Of a stretch of 64,000 nucleotides of DNA, positions 10,257 to 20,494 are shown in pieces. Origin of the DNA: Rosistilla carotiformis (GTDB lineage: Bacteria > Planctomycetota > Planctomycetia > Pirellulales > Pirellulaceae); the NCBI RefSeq assembly GCF_007753095.1, contig NZ_CP036348.1, positions 5,929,411-5,993,410 on the forward strand, read 5' to 3'. The stretch's first letter is position 1. The number at the start of each line of letters is the position of its first letter. The position numbers and the translations under genes were made by a program. The notes under the pieces are model-generated. The model searched no databases and had not been told where the DNA came from. It worked only from the letters and a program-made list of their open reading frames with translations.

Positions 10257-11395
10257 ACCCAACAGCGATCGTCTCACCAGGATCGACCATCGGCGTCTTT
10301 GGCAGCGGACAATTGGGCCGCATGTTTACGATGGTCGCTAAACAGATGGGCTATCGCGTGGTGATCTATTCGCCCGACGCCGATTCCCCCGCCGGACAAG
10401 TTGCCGACCGCGAGATCGTCGCCCAATACGACGACCAATCGGCCGTCGAAGACTTTGCTCGTCAGTGCGATGTGATCACGCTGGAATTCGAAAACATCCC
10501 GGTAGAAACCGTCGGCTGGGCCGGAGCGATCACGCCGGTCCATCCCGATGCCCGCGTCCTACACGTGGCTCAAGACCGGATCATCGAGAAGCAAACGCTG
10601 GCCGATGCCGGACTGCCGGTGACTCCCTTCCGCCCCGTCTTCAATGCCGACGATGTCCGCCGCGCGGCCGAGGAACTGGGCTACCCGATCGTCCTAAAAA
10701 CCGCCCGCAGCGGTTACGACGGCAAGGGACAGCGGATCCTTCGCGATCCCGAATCGATCGAACCGGCGCTAGCCGAACTCGGGTCGGACCGCCTGGTCGC
10801 TGAAAAGATGATCGACTTTCAGCGCGAAGTCTCGATCCTCGTCTATCGCAGCCGCAACGGCAGCGTGGGGACGTATCCGCTGATCGAAAACCACCACGCC
10901 AACCACATCCTCGATTATTCGATCTGCCCCGCCGCCGGCAGCGACACGCTCCGCGACGCCGCGCGACAGATCGCCCTGACGACCGCCAAATCGTTGGATC
11001 TCGTCGGCCTGTTGTGCATCGAACTTTTCGTCCAATCGGACGACCGCCTGCTGATCAACGAACTCGCCCCGCGACCTCACAACTCCGGTCACCTCACGAT
11101 CGAAGCTTTCCCCTGCTGTCAGTACCAACAGTTGTTGCGAGCGATCTGCGGATTGCCACTGGGAACCGAACCGCAAACGCGTCCCGCCGCGATGGCGAAC
11201 CTTCTGGGAGACGTCTGGGAAGGCGGAGCTCCCGCGTTCGAGAACGCCTTGGCGGTTGAAGCGGTCCAACTGCATTTGTACGGCAAGCAAGACGCTGTAC
11301 CGGGGCGAAAGATGGGACACCTGACCGCAACGGCCGATTCGATCGAAGCGGCGTTGGCCAATGTACTGGCGGCACGCGACCAGCTGAAACGCTAA
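10253..11395 (+). CDS. purK: N5-carboxyaminoimidazole ribonucleotide synthase PurK
   Basis: 380 aa beginning at the ATGA overlap with purE. The ATP-grasp architecture is clear: N-terminal [20 protein letters not shown], an ITLEFENIP strand, the ATP-grasp lysine segment [16 protein letters not shown], and the metal-binding end [19 protein letters not shown]. It carboxylates AIR with ATP and bicarbonate to N5-CAIR, the substrate of PurE. The reading frame is open upstream inside purE (to 9785), but that part is only a shadow. Confidence 0.97.
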   Translation: MNPTAIVSPGSTIGVFGSGQLGRMFTMVAKQMGYRVVIYSPDADSPAGQVADREIVAQYDDQSAVEDFARQCDVITLEFENIPVETVGWAGAITPVHPDARVLHVAQDRIIEKQTLADAGLPVTPFRPVFNADDVRRAAEELGYPIVLKTARSGYDGKGQRILRDPESIEPALAELGSDRLVAEKMIDFQREVSILVYRSRNGSVGTYPLIENHHANHILDYSICPAAGSDTLRDAARQIALTTAKSLDLVGLLCIELFVQSDDRLLINELAPRPHNSGHLTIEAFPCCQYQQLLRAICGLPLGTEPQTRPAAMANLLGDVWEGGAPAFENALAVEAVQLHLYGKQDAVPGRKMGHLTATADSIEAALANVLAARDQLKR

Positions 11396-11497
11396 CACAA
11401 TCTTCACGGATTGAATCCAGTAACTTCACAAATCTTCTTCGCCCACATTTTACGATGAGGCTCTAAACATCCCCAGCCGCTGCGAAGGAGACGACCA

Positions 11498-12412
11498 TTG
11501 AGTGACCAATACGCCGAGCATCTGAATCGACTGCAAGAAGAGTTCCTCGATTCGATCGATGAAGAGATCGAATTGGAGCTAGATGACTCTCGGTTTGAAC
11601 AGCTGAGCGAACGGGGCGTGGGAGAGAGCGATGCGAAGAAGCTCGCCCGCACGACCTACTTCCGCGAACTGCTGCGGCTGCAACGCGAACTGGTCAAGCT
11701 GCAAGATTGGGTCGTCAAAACAAACGCCAAGATCGTCGTGATCTTCGAAGGACGCGACGCGGCGGGGAAAGGGGGCGCGATCAAACGGATCACGCAGCGA
11801 CTGAACCCACGGGTCTGCAAGGTCGCCGCCCTGCCAGCCCCCAGCGAACGCGAGAAGACGCAGTGGTACTTCCAACGCTTCATCGCCCATCTGCCCGCCG
11901 GAGGCGAGATCCTGCTGTTCGACCGCAGCTGGTACAACCGCGCGGGCGTCGAACGGGTGATGGGCTTCTGCACCGATAAAGAATACGAAGACTTCCTGCA
12001 AACCGCTCCCGTCTTCGAAAAGATGCTTGTCGATTCGGGAATCCATCTGATCAAATACTGGTTCTCGATCACCGACGAACAGCAAGAGTTCCGTTTCAAT
12101 TGCCGGATCCACGATCCGTTGAAGCAGTGGAAATTGAGCCCGATGGATCTCGAATCGCGACGTCGATGGGAACAATACACCGTGGCGAAAGAGCGGATGT
12201 TGCAAGCGACGCACCGCCCCGAATCCCCATGGTGGATCATCGAAGCGGACGACAAGAAGCGCGCCCGATTGAACTGCATCCGCCATCTGTTGGATCAGAT
12301 CGATTATGCCGAAGTCGAACAGTCGACCGTCGAACTGCCGAGCCGACAGCGCGAACCCGACTACGAACGCAACCCGATCCCCTCGGATATGATCGTCCCC
12401 GCGTTTTATTGA
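11498..12412 (+). CDS. ppk2: Polyphosphate kinase 2 (PPK2 family)
   Basis: 304 aa, TTG start at 11498 with GAAGGAG eight bases upstream. It carries the PPK2 Walker A EGRDAAGKGGAIKRI, the Walker B/lid region ILLFDRSWYNRAGVERVMGF, and a C-terminal KYWFSITDEQQEFRF...PLKQWKLSPMD typical of PPK2 class I, which makes ATP or GTP from nucleoside diphosphate and polyphosphate. It stands alone between purK and a minus-strand gene. The sub-class (ADP or AMP phosphorylating) is not decided here; a single domain of about 300 aa favours class I. Confidence 0.94.
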   Translation: MSDQYAEHLNRLQEEFLDSIDEEIELELDDSRFEQLSERGVGESDAKKLARTTYFRELLRLQRELVKLQDWVVKTNAKIVVIFEGRDAAGKGGAIKRITQRLNPRVCKVAALPAPSEREKTQWYFQRFIAHLPAGGEILLFDRSWYNRAGVERVMGFCTDKEYEDFLQTAPVFEKMLVDSGIHLIKYWFSITDEQQEFRFNCRIHDPLKQWKLSPMDLESRRRWEQYTVAKERMLQATHRPESPWWIIEADDKKRARLNCIRHLLDQIDYAEVEQSTVELPSRQREPDYERNPIPSDMIVPAFY

Positions 12413-12475
12413 TGCGAGCCGAGGCGAGGAGTCTCGATTCGCGGCAGCCCCGCGTCGAACCCACCGCCAGTTAAT

Positions 12476-12931
12476 TCACTCGCGGGCTGCGAGGAAGCCC
12501 AGGTGATGCGCCGCGTGGCAGGCGTGGAATTGTTCCAGGGAGGCGTGATCAAATTTCCCAAACCCTGGATGGGGATGCAGGTATCCGGTATGCGTTCGGA
12601 ACCGCCGGACGCTTTCGGTAAACAGCGCTACCTCTTCGGCGTCGCTCAAATCTTCCGCGGGCACAAAAGTCGAAGCGGTCTTGATCCCCGCGGGCGAATC
12701 GCCGCGCAGCAGCTTGGGCAGCATCAACCAGCGCAGCAGCGGCCTCAACGGCTTCCCAATCGCCATCCATTTGGGATAGCCGTCGATGCTCGAATCGATG
12801 GTCATCCGCATGTGATTGCAGATCTGCGCTAACGACCAATTGCCGTTGCGTTCATACCCCGACTGCAACAACCGCTGACATTCCGTCGCCGCATCGTCGA
12901 GGTTTTCCAAATCTAATTTTCGCCGGGACAT
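12476..12931 (-). CDS. DinB-like / DUF1569 protein
   Basis: 151 aa from ATG at 12931 (MSRRKLDLENL); the longer open frame upstream lacks support. Four-helix content with NWSLAQICNHMRMTIDSSI in the first half and FHACHAAHHLGF near the end matches the His-based metal site layout of the DinB/YfiT superfamily, best fitting DUF1569 (PF07606). Such proteins bind a divalent metal; some act as thiol-dependent transferases, but this one's activity is unknown. It lies downstream of the sulfatase-modifying-factor gene on the same strand, 177 bases away. Confidence 0.7.
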   Translation of the reverse strand: MSRRKLDLENLDDAATECQRLLQSGYERNGNWSLAQICNHMRMTIDSSIDGYPKWMAIGKPLRPLLRWLMLPKLLRGDSPAGIKTASTFVPAEDLSDAEEVALFTESVRRFRTHTGYLHPHPGFGKFDHASLEQFHACHAAHHLGFLAARE

Positions 12932-13108
12932 GGAATCGTAAAGAACCTTGTTGGTTTGAAGTTGATATAGGAATTCGACACCAGCGTTCCCGCTGTGGCG
13001 AAATCTCGCAAGTCCGTGCTCAGGGAAGTCACGATTGTGACGTAGCCCTATCAGCCCCATGCGGACAGTGTTTTGAAGGATTCCCCACCGATGCAAGTCG
13101 GGATCTTT

Positions 13109-14191
13109 TTAATCGCGAACTCCGCGTGGCACGCCTAGACAGATCCGAAAACCGTCACGGGAGTCACCGTAGGCGGGACCTTGCAGTCCCAGTCGAACGG
13201 CGCAGCGAGCGTTGCCGGGGACATCGAAATAATTGCCGCCGCGACAGACCGGACGGTAGTTCGAATCGGTCACATACAGCTGCTCATGCCCTCCCTTGGG
13301 ATCGAAATGATCCAAGACGATCTCCCAAACGCCGCCACACATATCGGCCAGCCCGAAACCATTGCGGCCCTGCGGGCCGTAGTGGTCGACCGGCGAGACG
13401 AACGCGAAACCGTCGCTCCACGGAACGTTCGCCAGCGGCCAGATCTTGTTTCGCCCCGGCAGGAAATCGACAGCCGAAATGTTCAACCGCCCTTCGCCTT
13501 CTTTCAAATCATTGCCCCACCAGAAATAAGTGCTTTCGCGGCCACCGCGACAGGCATAAGCCCATTCCGCTTCAGTCGGCAGGCGGTATTCGAGCCCCTT
13601 CGGCAAGCGGCCGGCCATCCGTTCTCGTTCGGTCAACCAAGCACAGAACGCGCGGCCATCGTTCCAGCTGACGCAGACGACGGGATAGACGCTGCGTAGA
13701 GGAAAACCAAAGCCCGGATCGCGCCAACTCTTCCCCGGGCTGGGGATCCACGGATGAGGCGGGGCGATCGCGGAGATCTCCCACTCGGGATCAAAGCAAT
13801 GCGGCTGGCCTCCCGGCTTTTCCGCATCGGTCACATATCCCGATTCATCGGCGAAGCGGCGGAACTGCCCCACGCTGACCTCGGTCCGTCCCATCCAGAA
13901 CCCGTCGGCAACGCGCATCGCCCGCGGTTGCTCCCCTTCATAGGACTCGCGTTCGGTTCCCGGCGTCGCGCCGCCTTCGATGCCCGTCGCCCAAGCTCGC
14001 TCCTCCGCCGTGCTGCCCATCTTGAATTCGCCCGCGGGAATGAACACCAGCTCCAGATCGACCGCGTCGCCAAGATCGACAATCCGTGTTGCGCCCTGCA
14101 CCGGATCTTCCGCCAGCCCTCGGTTGACCGCCCCCGTCAACAAAAGAGCAAGAGCGGCAACGGGTACCCAAACATTTCTGAAATCCGACAT
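13109..14191 (-). CDS. Exported formylglycine-generating-enzyme-like (SUMF1 family) protein
   Basis: 360 aa, ATG at 14191. A signal peptide (VPVAALALLLTGAVNRGLA) precedes the FGE-sulfatase fold: FIPAGEFKMGS near the start, GFWMGRTEVSVGQFRRFADE, a YRLPTEAEWAYACRGG block, and the terminal core RCAVRLGL plus DGFRICL. True FGEs convert a sulfatase Cys to formylglycine using a late pair of Cys in the active site. Here the expected Cys pair is not obvious, so many such paralogues in planctomycetes may have other roles. Divergent from the ECF sigma gene. Confidence 0.85.
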   Translation of the reverse strand: MSDFRNVWVPVAALALLLTGAVNRGLAEDPVQGATRIVDLGDAVDLELVFIPAGEFKMGSTAEERAWATGIEGGATPGTERESYEGEQPRAMRVADGFWMGRTEVSVGQFRRFADESGYVTDAEKPGGQPHCFDPEWEISAIAPPHPWIPSPGKSWRDPGFGFPLRSVYPVVCVSWNDGRAFCAWLTERERMAGRLPKGLEYRLPTEAEWAYACRGGRESTYFWWGNDLKEGEGRLNISAVDFLPGRNKIWPLANVPWSDGFAFVSPVDHYGPQGRNGFGLADMCGGVWEIVLDHFDPKGGHEQLYVTDSNYRPVCRGGNYFDVPGNARCAVRLGLQGPAYGDSRDGFRICLGVPRGVRD

Positions 14192-14369
14192 CGTTCACGG
14201 CTCGCATGAGGTGGGGACGCAACTAAATAAAGGGCTGAGTTTAGCCGATCCCAACGCCCCGAGCTTGCCCGCGACGTCTAAAACGTGCAATCCGACATCG
14301 CGGTGACTAATTTTCCCAAAAAACGGGCGTCACGGGTAACCTCACCGCCAGTGCTGCCATAATCTACTG

Positions 14370-14966
14370 ATGACCGATCCCCCCCCCTCCAACGACGCCC
14401 ACCTTGAAGACGCGATCCGCCGCACCCGCGATGGCGACAAGGCTGCTTTCGAAACCGTGATTCGCCGGTTTGAGAAACCGCTGCGCAGTTGGCTGGCTGG
14501 CCACGTGCCCCCCGGTATCGATGTCGACGAAGTGGCCCAGCGAACGTTTGTCGCCGCCTATTGCCGGCTGTCCGATTACCAACCCGGCACGCAATTCGCC
14601 GCTTGGCTGTTCACGATCGCCCGATTCCAGCTTCGCACCGAAACCACTCGGCTGCGGCGGATCGCCGATTACCATTCGCGTTACGGGCCCGATCTGCTGC
14701 AACGCGAATTGGACCGACGCAGCGAGGAAGCTCCCCAGCGCTGGGACACGCGTTTGGATAGCTTGCACCTTTGCCTGGATGCGCTGAGCGAACCGCTCCG
14801 CCGTTTCGTCGACTGGCGATACGAAGAAGAAATCCCGCTCGAGGAGATGGCTGCCCGCTGCGGCCGCTCGGTTGCCGCAGTCAAAAAACAACTTTGGAAG
14901 GCTCGCCAGGCGCTCCAACAATGCGTGGAAACGCGACTGGCGCGGGCCGATGGAGGTCTGCAATGA
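14370..14966 (+). CDS. ECF-type RNA polymerase sigma factor
   Basis: 198 aa. Region 2 is seen in FETVIRRFEKPLRSWLAG and VDEVAQRTFVAAYCRLSDY followed by TQFAAWLFTIARFQL. Region 4 near the C-terminus (IPLEEMAARCGRSVAAVKKQ) is a helix-turn-helix. Its stop overlaps the start of the FecR-type gene (ATGA at 14963), which is typical for planctomycete sigma/FecR pairs. It probably drives this operon or a regulon of similar PSD1/DUF1501 modules; the target promoter is not identified. Confidence 0.92.
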   Translation: MTDPPPSNDAHLEDAIRRTRDGDKAAFETVIRRFEKPLRSWLAGHVPPGIDVDEVAQRTFVAAYCRLSDYQPGTQFAAWLFTIARFQLRTETTRLRRIADYHSRYGPDLLQRELDRRSEEAPQRWDTRLDSLHLCLDALSEPLRRFVDWRYEEEIPLEEMAARCGRSVAAVKKQLWKARQALQQCVETRLARADGGLQ

Positions 14967-16717
14967 ACGCTTTCGATCGTTTTGCCCAGCTCTGGACCGA
15001 CTATCTCGAAGGCGAGCTCGACGAGCAAGGTCTGGCCGAGCTTCGCCAACTGATGGCGGAAGATCCTCGGCGCGTGACGTTGGCGGCTGACATGTTTCAG
15101 ACGCATCGTTTGTTAGCGTTGGCCGTCGACGAATCCAAATCGCGACAAGATCAGTTTGTCCGCGAAGCGATGTCGCGGCTGCCCGACAATCAGGATGCCT
15201 TCGTCCGTCGCGTGATGTCCAACATGGAACCCGATGCGTCGACGTCTGCGACGCCGCCGAAGCGAAACGCGTTTCGTACGAAAGCTGCCGCGATTGGAAT
15301 CGCCGCCGCCATCATGTTGGCCGCTGTGGCAGCGTTTTACTTCGGAAATCCAACTCAACCGCAGATCGCTCACGATTCCGAGAACCAGCCCATCGGCAGC
15401 GCGACCGTGGCAGCGGATGTTCGTTTGGCGAGCAATTCCAATGCGAAGTTCTTCGGCGAACTGTCGCCTCCCGTGGGAGCGGTGCTTGCTGGCGAGCGAG
15501 ATTATGTGCTGATGAGCGGCATGATCGAAGTTGCCTTCCCCGCCGGCGCGTCGGCGATCCTTGAAGGCCCTGCGGTCTTTCGCGTGATGTCCGACGAATG
15601 CCTCGCCTTGGATGTGGGGAGTTGTTCGGTTCACGCCCCCGACGGCGCCGAAGGCTTTCGCGTGGAGACACCCGCCACGCGCGTGGTCGATCGTGGCACG
15701 CGGTTCTCGGTAAACGTTTCGGAGACCAGCGAGACCGAGGTGCAAGTGATCGAAGGAGCGGCGGACATCTACGACATCGGTGGCGATGGCGAACCGATGC
15801 CCGATCGCGATCCGACGATCCGCATGACCGACGGCGACGCTCAAAAATTCAGCCGCGGCCAGGCCTTTGCCGGCGGTGCGATTCCGTTTGATGCCAGCCG
15901 CTATCGCAGCCGACTGCCCGATCGCATCATCGCTTACGAAACAACAACAGCCGCCGAAGATGGAGGCGCAGAAAATCTGACCGGCGTCACGCTGCAGCGC
16001 GGTGGCCGCGTCGTGACCGTTCCCGTGGAAGACCTGATTCCGATTCGCGTTGCGTCGTTCAAAGCGACCGAACCGGGGCCGCTTTTTGTTAGCACCGGCC
16101 AGACGCTTCCCGACGGACGGATCGGCACCTCTTCGGACCGCAGCCTGGTCACCGGCGCGATCAATCCCGGCGGAAGCCGCGAACCGTTGACGAGCGACCC
16201 CGTGTTGAGCGGCCCCGTGTTGAGCGGCCCCGTGTTGAGCGGCCCCTCGGCAACGCCAGGGATGGCGATCCAGTTCGCCAGCCCGGTCGAAAACGGTCCC
16301 GGACCCGACGTCGTGTTCTTTGACGTACAAACGTTTTCCAACCCGCCCGATGGCGATGCCTTTCACGTCAGTCCGCTTCGCTTCCGCGAGGGACTGCGAT
16401 CGCACTCGATCCGCGTCTACGACCTGACGATGGAATCGCCCAACGCGCGGGATCTGACCGCTTTCTACATTCATCAGTTCGCCCAGCCGGTCGATTCGAT
16501 TGCGGACCTGCAGACGCAGGAGTGTTTCCCCAACGGCAAGGTGCTCAAATTTCGCGGCTTGGCCGTCGGCATCGACCTTTCCGATTTGGGCTACGCCGAT
16601 GGCCAGCGCGTCGACGGCCTGTTCATTCAAGATGCGATGGACGACCGCCACCACGTCGATCCCGTATTTATTGGAGGCCTGCCAGCGATGGCGGCTGCCT
16701 CAGGAGAGACTCCATGA
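14963..16717 (+). CDS. FecR-domain transmembrane protein, probable partner of the ECF sigma factor
   Basis: 584 aa. The N-terminus (FDRFAQLWTDYLEGELDEQG) is a short anti-sigma-like cytoplasmic part. One membrane segment lies at about 114-130 (AIGIAAAIMLAAVAAFYFG). A periplasmic FecR domain follows (ATRVVDRGTRFSVNV, EVQVIEGAADIYD). At 16199-16243 three identical 15-base units encode PVLSG x3. The C-terminal 140 residues form a beta-rich domain. Start and stop both overlap neighbours (ATGA at 14963 and 16714), so translation is coupled. Likely role: sensing or restraining the sigma factor; sensing ligand unknown. Confidence 0.87.
   Translation: MNAFDRFAQLWTDYLEGELDEQGLAELRQLMAEDPRRVTLAADMFQTHRLLALAVDESKSRQDQFVREAMSRLPDNQDAFVRRVMSNMEPDASTSATPPKRNAFRTKAAAIGIAAAIMLAAVAAFYFGNPTQPQIAHDSENQPIGSATVAADVRLASNSNAKFFGELSPPVGAVLAGERDYVLMSGMIEVAFPAGASAILEGPAVFRVMSDECLALDVGSCSVHAPDGAEGFRVETPATRVVDRGTRFSVNVSETSETEVQVIEGAADIYDIGGDGEPMPDRDPTIRMTDGDAQKFSRGQAFAGGAIPFDASRYRSRLPDRIIAYETTTAAEDGGAENLTGVTLQRGGRVVTVPVEDLIPIRVASFKATEPGPLFVSTGQTLPDGRIGTSSDRSLVTGAINPGGSREPLTSDPVLSGPVLSGPVLSGPSATPGMAIQFASPVENGPGPDVVFFDVQTFSNPPDGDAFHVSPLRFREGLRSHSIRVYDLTMESPNARDLTAFYIHQFAQPVDSIADLQTQECFPNGKVLKFRGLAVGIDLSDLGYADGQRVDGLFIQDAMDDRHHVDPVFIGGLPAMAAASGETP
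16199..16243 (+). repeat. In-frame 15-bp tandem repeat x3 (PVLSG)
   Basis: Three identical copies of CCCGTGTTGAGCGGC in frame inside the FecR gene, in a Gly/Pro/Ser linker. The copy number is likely to vary between strains by slippage; that is inference. Confidence 0.9.
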
Positions 16718-19700
16718 TTTCCCCCTTCATCCCTTTGCTCAACCGACCTGCTGGCAGTGCATGCCAGCTCGGAGTTCATTCCCCAATGCACCGATTCTTT
16801 CCCACCCTGCTTGTCGTCATTTCGATTGTTGTCGCAACCGCCAGCCGAACGCCCGGTGATTCTCCGCCGGTCGCACGCTGGGACTTTGGCAGCGAAGAAG
16901 CGACGCCGATGAAAGCCAACGGCAATCTCCAACGCGACCAGGCCGGCCCGCGTCCGCCGGAGTTCCCCGATTTGGACGCCAGCAACACCGCGGTCCGTTT
17001 CGACGGGGGCTACTTCAGCATTCCCGACGCGGGAGCCGACAGCGAGTTCGACTTCACCAACGGCGACGCGATCACGCTGGAAGCTTGGGTCAGTCCGATC
17101 GGCGGGATTACTGGTTCGCCGCACGTGGTGATCGGCAAGGGGCGGACCGGTTCTCCGAAATTCGCTCGCGACAACCAGAACTGGGCGTTGCGATTGGCCG
17201 GGAAGGGAAGCGAAGCGAAAGTCAATTTCCTGTTCGCGTCGAAGTTAGGCAGCGGCGATCGGCATTGGCATCGTTGGACGTCGAAGCAGAGTTTCCGCAC
17301 GAACACCGGTTGGTATCACATCGCGATCTCCTATCGTTTTGGCGATCCGAGTTCGATCCGCGGCTACATCAACGGCGAACCGACGCCGGGGACCTGGGAT
17401 ATGGGCGGAGCGACCAAGTTGGCGCCGGTGGTCGACGACGATGAGATCCGCATCGGCAGCGGTTTCAAAGGACTGATCGATGCGGTTGCGGTCCATCGCG
17501 AAGTGTTGGACGAAAAAGTCATGGCGGCTCGCTTCCGCCGCGTTGGTGAAGCTCGCATCGCCCGGCTGCAACCCGAAGTTATGCCGCAGTTGCAAGACCT
17601 TCCCAAGGGACGCGTGATGTTCCAAATTTCGGGCGGCTTGCCGTCGCGAGAGCGGTGGCTGTATGAAGGCGAGGAATGGCCGGCCGAATCGATGCGTTGG
17701 AACGGAGACGAATTCCTGTTGTCGCGGCTTCCGATGGAATACGACAGCTGGGGCATCCGGTCCAGCTGGAAGGCGCCGCTGTTGTTGCGGATGGCGGCCG
17801 ACGTCGATCTGCCAGCGGGAACACATCCGTTTTTGATGCGGGTTCGCGATCAAGCGCGATTGTGGGTCGACGGCCAATTGGTAGCCAAGACGAAATCGTC
17901 GACGGGGCGTCCGCCCGATGGCGAGGAGCCGATGCAGCCGCTGACTCAGCCGCCGTTGCCCGGACATCGACTGCCAGGTTACCGCCAGCAGGAGGTTGTT
18001 GGCGAAGCGACGATCGAGACCGAAGGGGACAGCGAAACGCGTCGCTGCCGCGTCGTCTTGGAACTGGTGGTGGGTGGTCCTGGCCGCCGGACCGAAACGG
18101 GAGAGATCTGCGTTGCGATGCTCTCTCCCGACGGCAAGCGGTACGACCTGCTGGGTGCCAACGACACACGATTACCACTGACCGACGCGGCCGTTGTGCC
18201 AGCGATCGATCGAATCGAACAACAACTCGTTCAACTGGACGACCAGCGACGGCGTGCCGCTGCAGCGTCTGAAGATCCGTATTGGGATCGGCGTCACGAA
18301 ATCGCGCGGCAATGGGCGGCTGAAAATCCTGCCGACGTGGCTGTCGCAGTGCAGGCTGGCGACGATCAAAATCCGATCGACAGGTTTATCGCCGCAAAGA
18401 TTGCAGGCGCCGTCGCCGCATCCGCGGACACCGATCCGAAGCAAGCCGAACATTTTCACGGCAAAGTTTTGCCGCTGTTGCGGGAGCAGTGCTTCCGATG
18501 TCACGGAGAGAAGAGCAAAGGGGATCTGAAGCTGAACTCGCGCGAAGCGGCGTTGAAGGCTGGCGAATCGGAGATCCCCGCGGTGGTGCCGGGCGATCTC
18601 GATGCCAGCGAATTGATTTCGCAAATTCGCAGCGGCGCGATGCCGCCGACCGACGATGGACTCTCCGAACCACAGATTGAACTACTGGAGCAATGGGTTC
18701 GCGACGGAGCGGTTTGGCCCGCGCCGCCGCTGGCTGACGCCGATGTCGCGTTGGCGGCGGTCGTCGACGAACAAGCGTTTCTGCGGCGGATCTATCTCGA
18801 TACCGTGGGCGTTCCGCCGACGTTCGCCGAAGCCCAGGCGTTTCTCGCCGATTCGCATTCCGACAAGCGAACGCGACTGATCGACAGCTTGCTGGACGAT
18901 CCGCGATACGCCGACCATTGGATGAGTTTCTGGCTCGACGCGCTCGCCGAAAACCCGTCGCTGCTGAACGCATCGCTCAACAGTACCGGACCGTTTCGTT
19001 GGTTCGTGTACGAAGCGTTGCGAGACGACAAGCCGCTGGATCGGATGGTGACCGAGCTGCTGATGCTGCGAGGCGGGGCGGCCGAAGGGGGAAGTGCCGG
19101 GTTTGGCATCGCCGCCGAAAACGATGCTCCGATGGCGGCCAAAGGGCACATCATCGCATCGGCGTTTTTGGGGATCGAACTGCAATGCGCCCGCTGTCAC
19201 GATTCTCCCTACCACAGCACTTCGCAACGCGATCTCTATTCGTTGGCGGCGATGATGGGACGCAAGTCGGTCACTGTGCCGAAGACCAGTCGCGTGCCGG
19301 ATGCGTTTTTTGAAAGCCAAAAAGATCGCGTCTCGCTGATCCAAGTGACGCTGAAGCCGGATGAACCTGTCACCGCCGAGTGGCCTTTCGCCACGGCGAC
19401 CGGCGCCGTCGATGGTCCCGAGATCGATGCGTTGATGATGAAGCCGTCCGATACGCGGGAACGACTGGCCGCTCTGATCACCACGCCGCAAAACACGCGG
19501 TTCGCCGAAGTGATCGTCAATCGGATCTGGAAGCAATTGATCGGTGCGGGCTTGGTCGAACCGGTCCACGATTGGGAGGGGAGCATCGCCAGCCATCCTG
19601 GTCTGCTGCAGTGGCTCGCTCGCGAACTGGTCTCCAGCGGTTACGACACCCGTCACATCGTGCGGTTGATCGCGACGTCGGAGACTTACCAACGGGCCGC

Positions 19701-20481
19701 GACGGGAAAGAATCTCGACGCGTCGGCTGAGATGCGATTTTTTAATGCGACCGAGCGTCGTCGATTGACTGCGGAACAAGTGGTCGATTCGCTGCATCAA
19801 GCGACCGGATGCGAGATCGATGTCGAACCGCTGACCTTCGTGCACGACGGCCGCGCCCTGTTGGGCAGCCGGCAAACGCTTGGCAGCCCGAGCCGGGCGT
19901 GGATGTTTGGCGATCTAAAGAATGAACGCGATCGACCTAGCTTGTCGCTCCCCAAGGCGCGGGCTGTCGTCGACGTGTTGGAAGCCTTCGGTTGGACCGG
20001 AGCCCGGCAGATGCCGATCGTCGACCGCGAGACCGATCCGAACGTCTTGCAGCCTGGCATCCTCGCCAACGGTACACTTTCGATGAACCTAACGCGGGCC
20101 GCTTATAAAAGCGATTTGGCGGAACTGGCGATCGATGCCGATTCCCCCGACCAGCTTGTCGACACGCTGTTCCTACGATTTTTATGTCGCACGCCAACCG
20201 AAGCCGAACGCCAAGCGTTCACATTGGCGTTGGCCGATGGCTTCGACGCGCGGATCGTCCTGGACGACGAGGTCGTGATGCCCGAGCCGCCACCGCGGCT
20301 GCAACAGGTGACGTGGTTTAACCATCTGCGTCCGAAGGCAAATGAAATTCAAGTTGAAATGGAACGCCGCGCAAACGCGGGCCCAATCCCCCACCCCCGG
20401 CTGCAAGCAGATTGGCGAGAGGTCTACGAGGACATCGTCTGGAGCCTGGTAAACCACCGTGAATTTGTTTGGATTCCGTAA
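16714..20481 (+). CDS. PSD1 domain-containing protein (LamG, cytochrome-c-like, DUF1549, DUF1553)
   Basis: 1255 aa if started at the ATGA overlap at 16714; ATG at 16786 ([20 protein letters not shown]) would place the signal peptide at the very N-terminus and is equally plausible. A LamG/concanavalin-like domain is at about 50-220 ([12 protein letters not shown]). A planctomycete cytochrome-c domain has the haem motif CFRCHG near 595. DUF1549 ([21 protein letters not shown]) then a second CARCH motif and DUF1553 ([27 protein letters not shown]) follow. These large proteins are always paired with DUF1501 partners in planctomycetes and are suspected of acting in polymer breakdown; the chemistry is unproven. 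Confidence 0.93.
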   Translation: MISPFIPLLNRPAGSACQLGVHSPMHRFFPTLLVVISIVVATASRTPGDSPPVARWDFGSEEATPMKANGNLQRDQAGPRPPEFPDLDASNTAVRFDGGYFSIPDAGADSEFDFTNGDAITLEAWVSPIGGITGSPHVVIGKGRTGSPKFARDNQNWALRLAGKGSEAKVNFLFASKLGSGDRHWHRWTSKQSFRTNTGWYHIAISYRFGDPSSIRGYINGEPTPGTWDMGGATKLAPVVDDDEIRIGSGFKGLIDAVAVHREVLDEKVMAARFRRVGEARIARLQPEVMPQLQDLPKGRVMFQISGGLPSRERWLYEGEEWPAESMRWNGDEFLLSRLPMEYDSWGIRSSWKAPLLLRMAADVDLPAGTHPFLMRVRDQARLWVDGQLVAKTKSSTGRPPDGEEPMQPLTQPPLPGHRLPGYRQQEVVGEATIETEGDSETRRCRVVLELVVGGPGRRTETGEICVAMLSPDGKRYDLLGANDTRLPLTDAAVVPAIDRIEQQLVQLDDQRRRAAAASEDPYWDRRHEIARQWAAENPADVAVAVQAGDDQNPIDRFIAAKIAGAVAASADTDPKQAEHFHGKVLPLLREQCFRCHGEKSKGDLKLNSREAALKAGESEIPAVVPGDLDASELISQIRSGAMPPTDDGLSEPQIELLEQWVRDGAVWPAPPLADADVALAAVVDEQAFLRRIYLDTVGVPPTFAEAQAFLADSHSDKRTRLIDSLLDDPRYADHWMSFWLDALAENPSLLNASLNSTGPFRWFVYEALRDDKPLDRMVTELLMLRGGAAEGGSAGFGIAAENDAPMAAKGHIIASAFLGIELQCARCHDSPYHSTSQRDLYSLAAMMGRKSVTVPKTSRVPDAFFESQKDRVSLIQVTLKPDEPVTAEWPFATATGAVDGPEIDALMMKPSDTRERLAALITTPQNTRFAEVIVNRIWKQLIGAGLVEPVHDWEGSIASHPGLLQWLARELVSSGYDTRHIVRLIATSETYQRAATGKNLDASAEMRFFNATERRRLTAEQVVDSLHQATGCEIDVEPLTFVHDGRALLGSRQTLGSPSRAWMFGDLKNERDRPSLSLPKARAVVDVLEAFGWTGARQMPIVDRETDPNVLQPGILANGTLSMNLTRAAYKSDLAELAIDADSPDQLVDTLFLRFLCRTPTEAERQAFTLALADGFDARIVLDDEVVMPEPPPRLQQVTWFNHLRPKANEIQVEMERRANAGPIPHPRLQADWREVYEDIVWSLVNHREFVWIP

Positions 20482-20494
20482 CGGAGAGACTCTT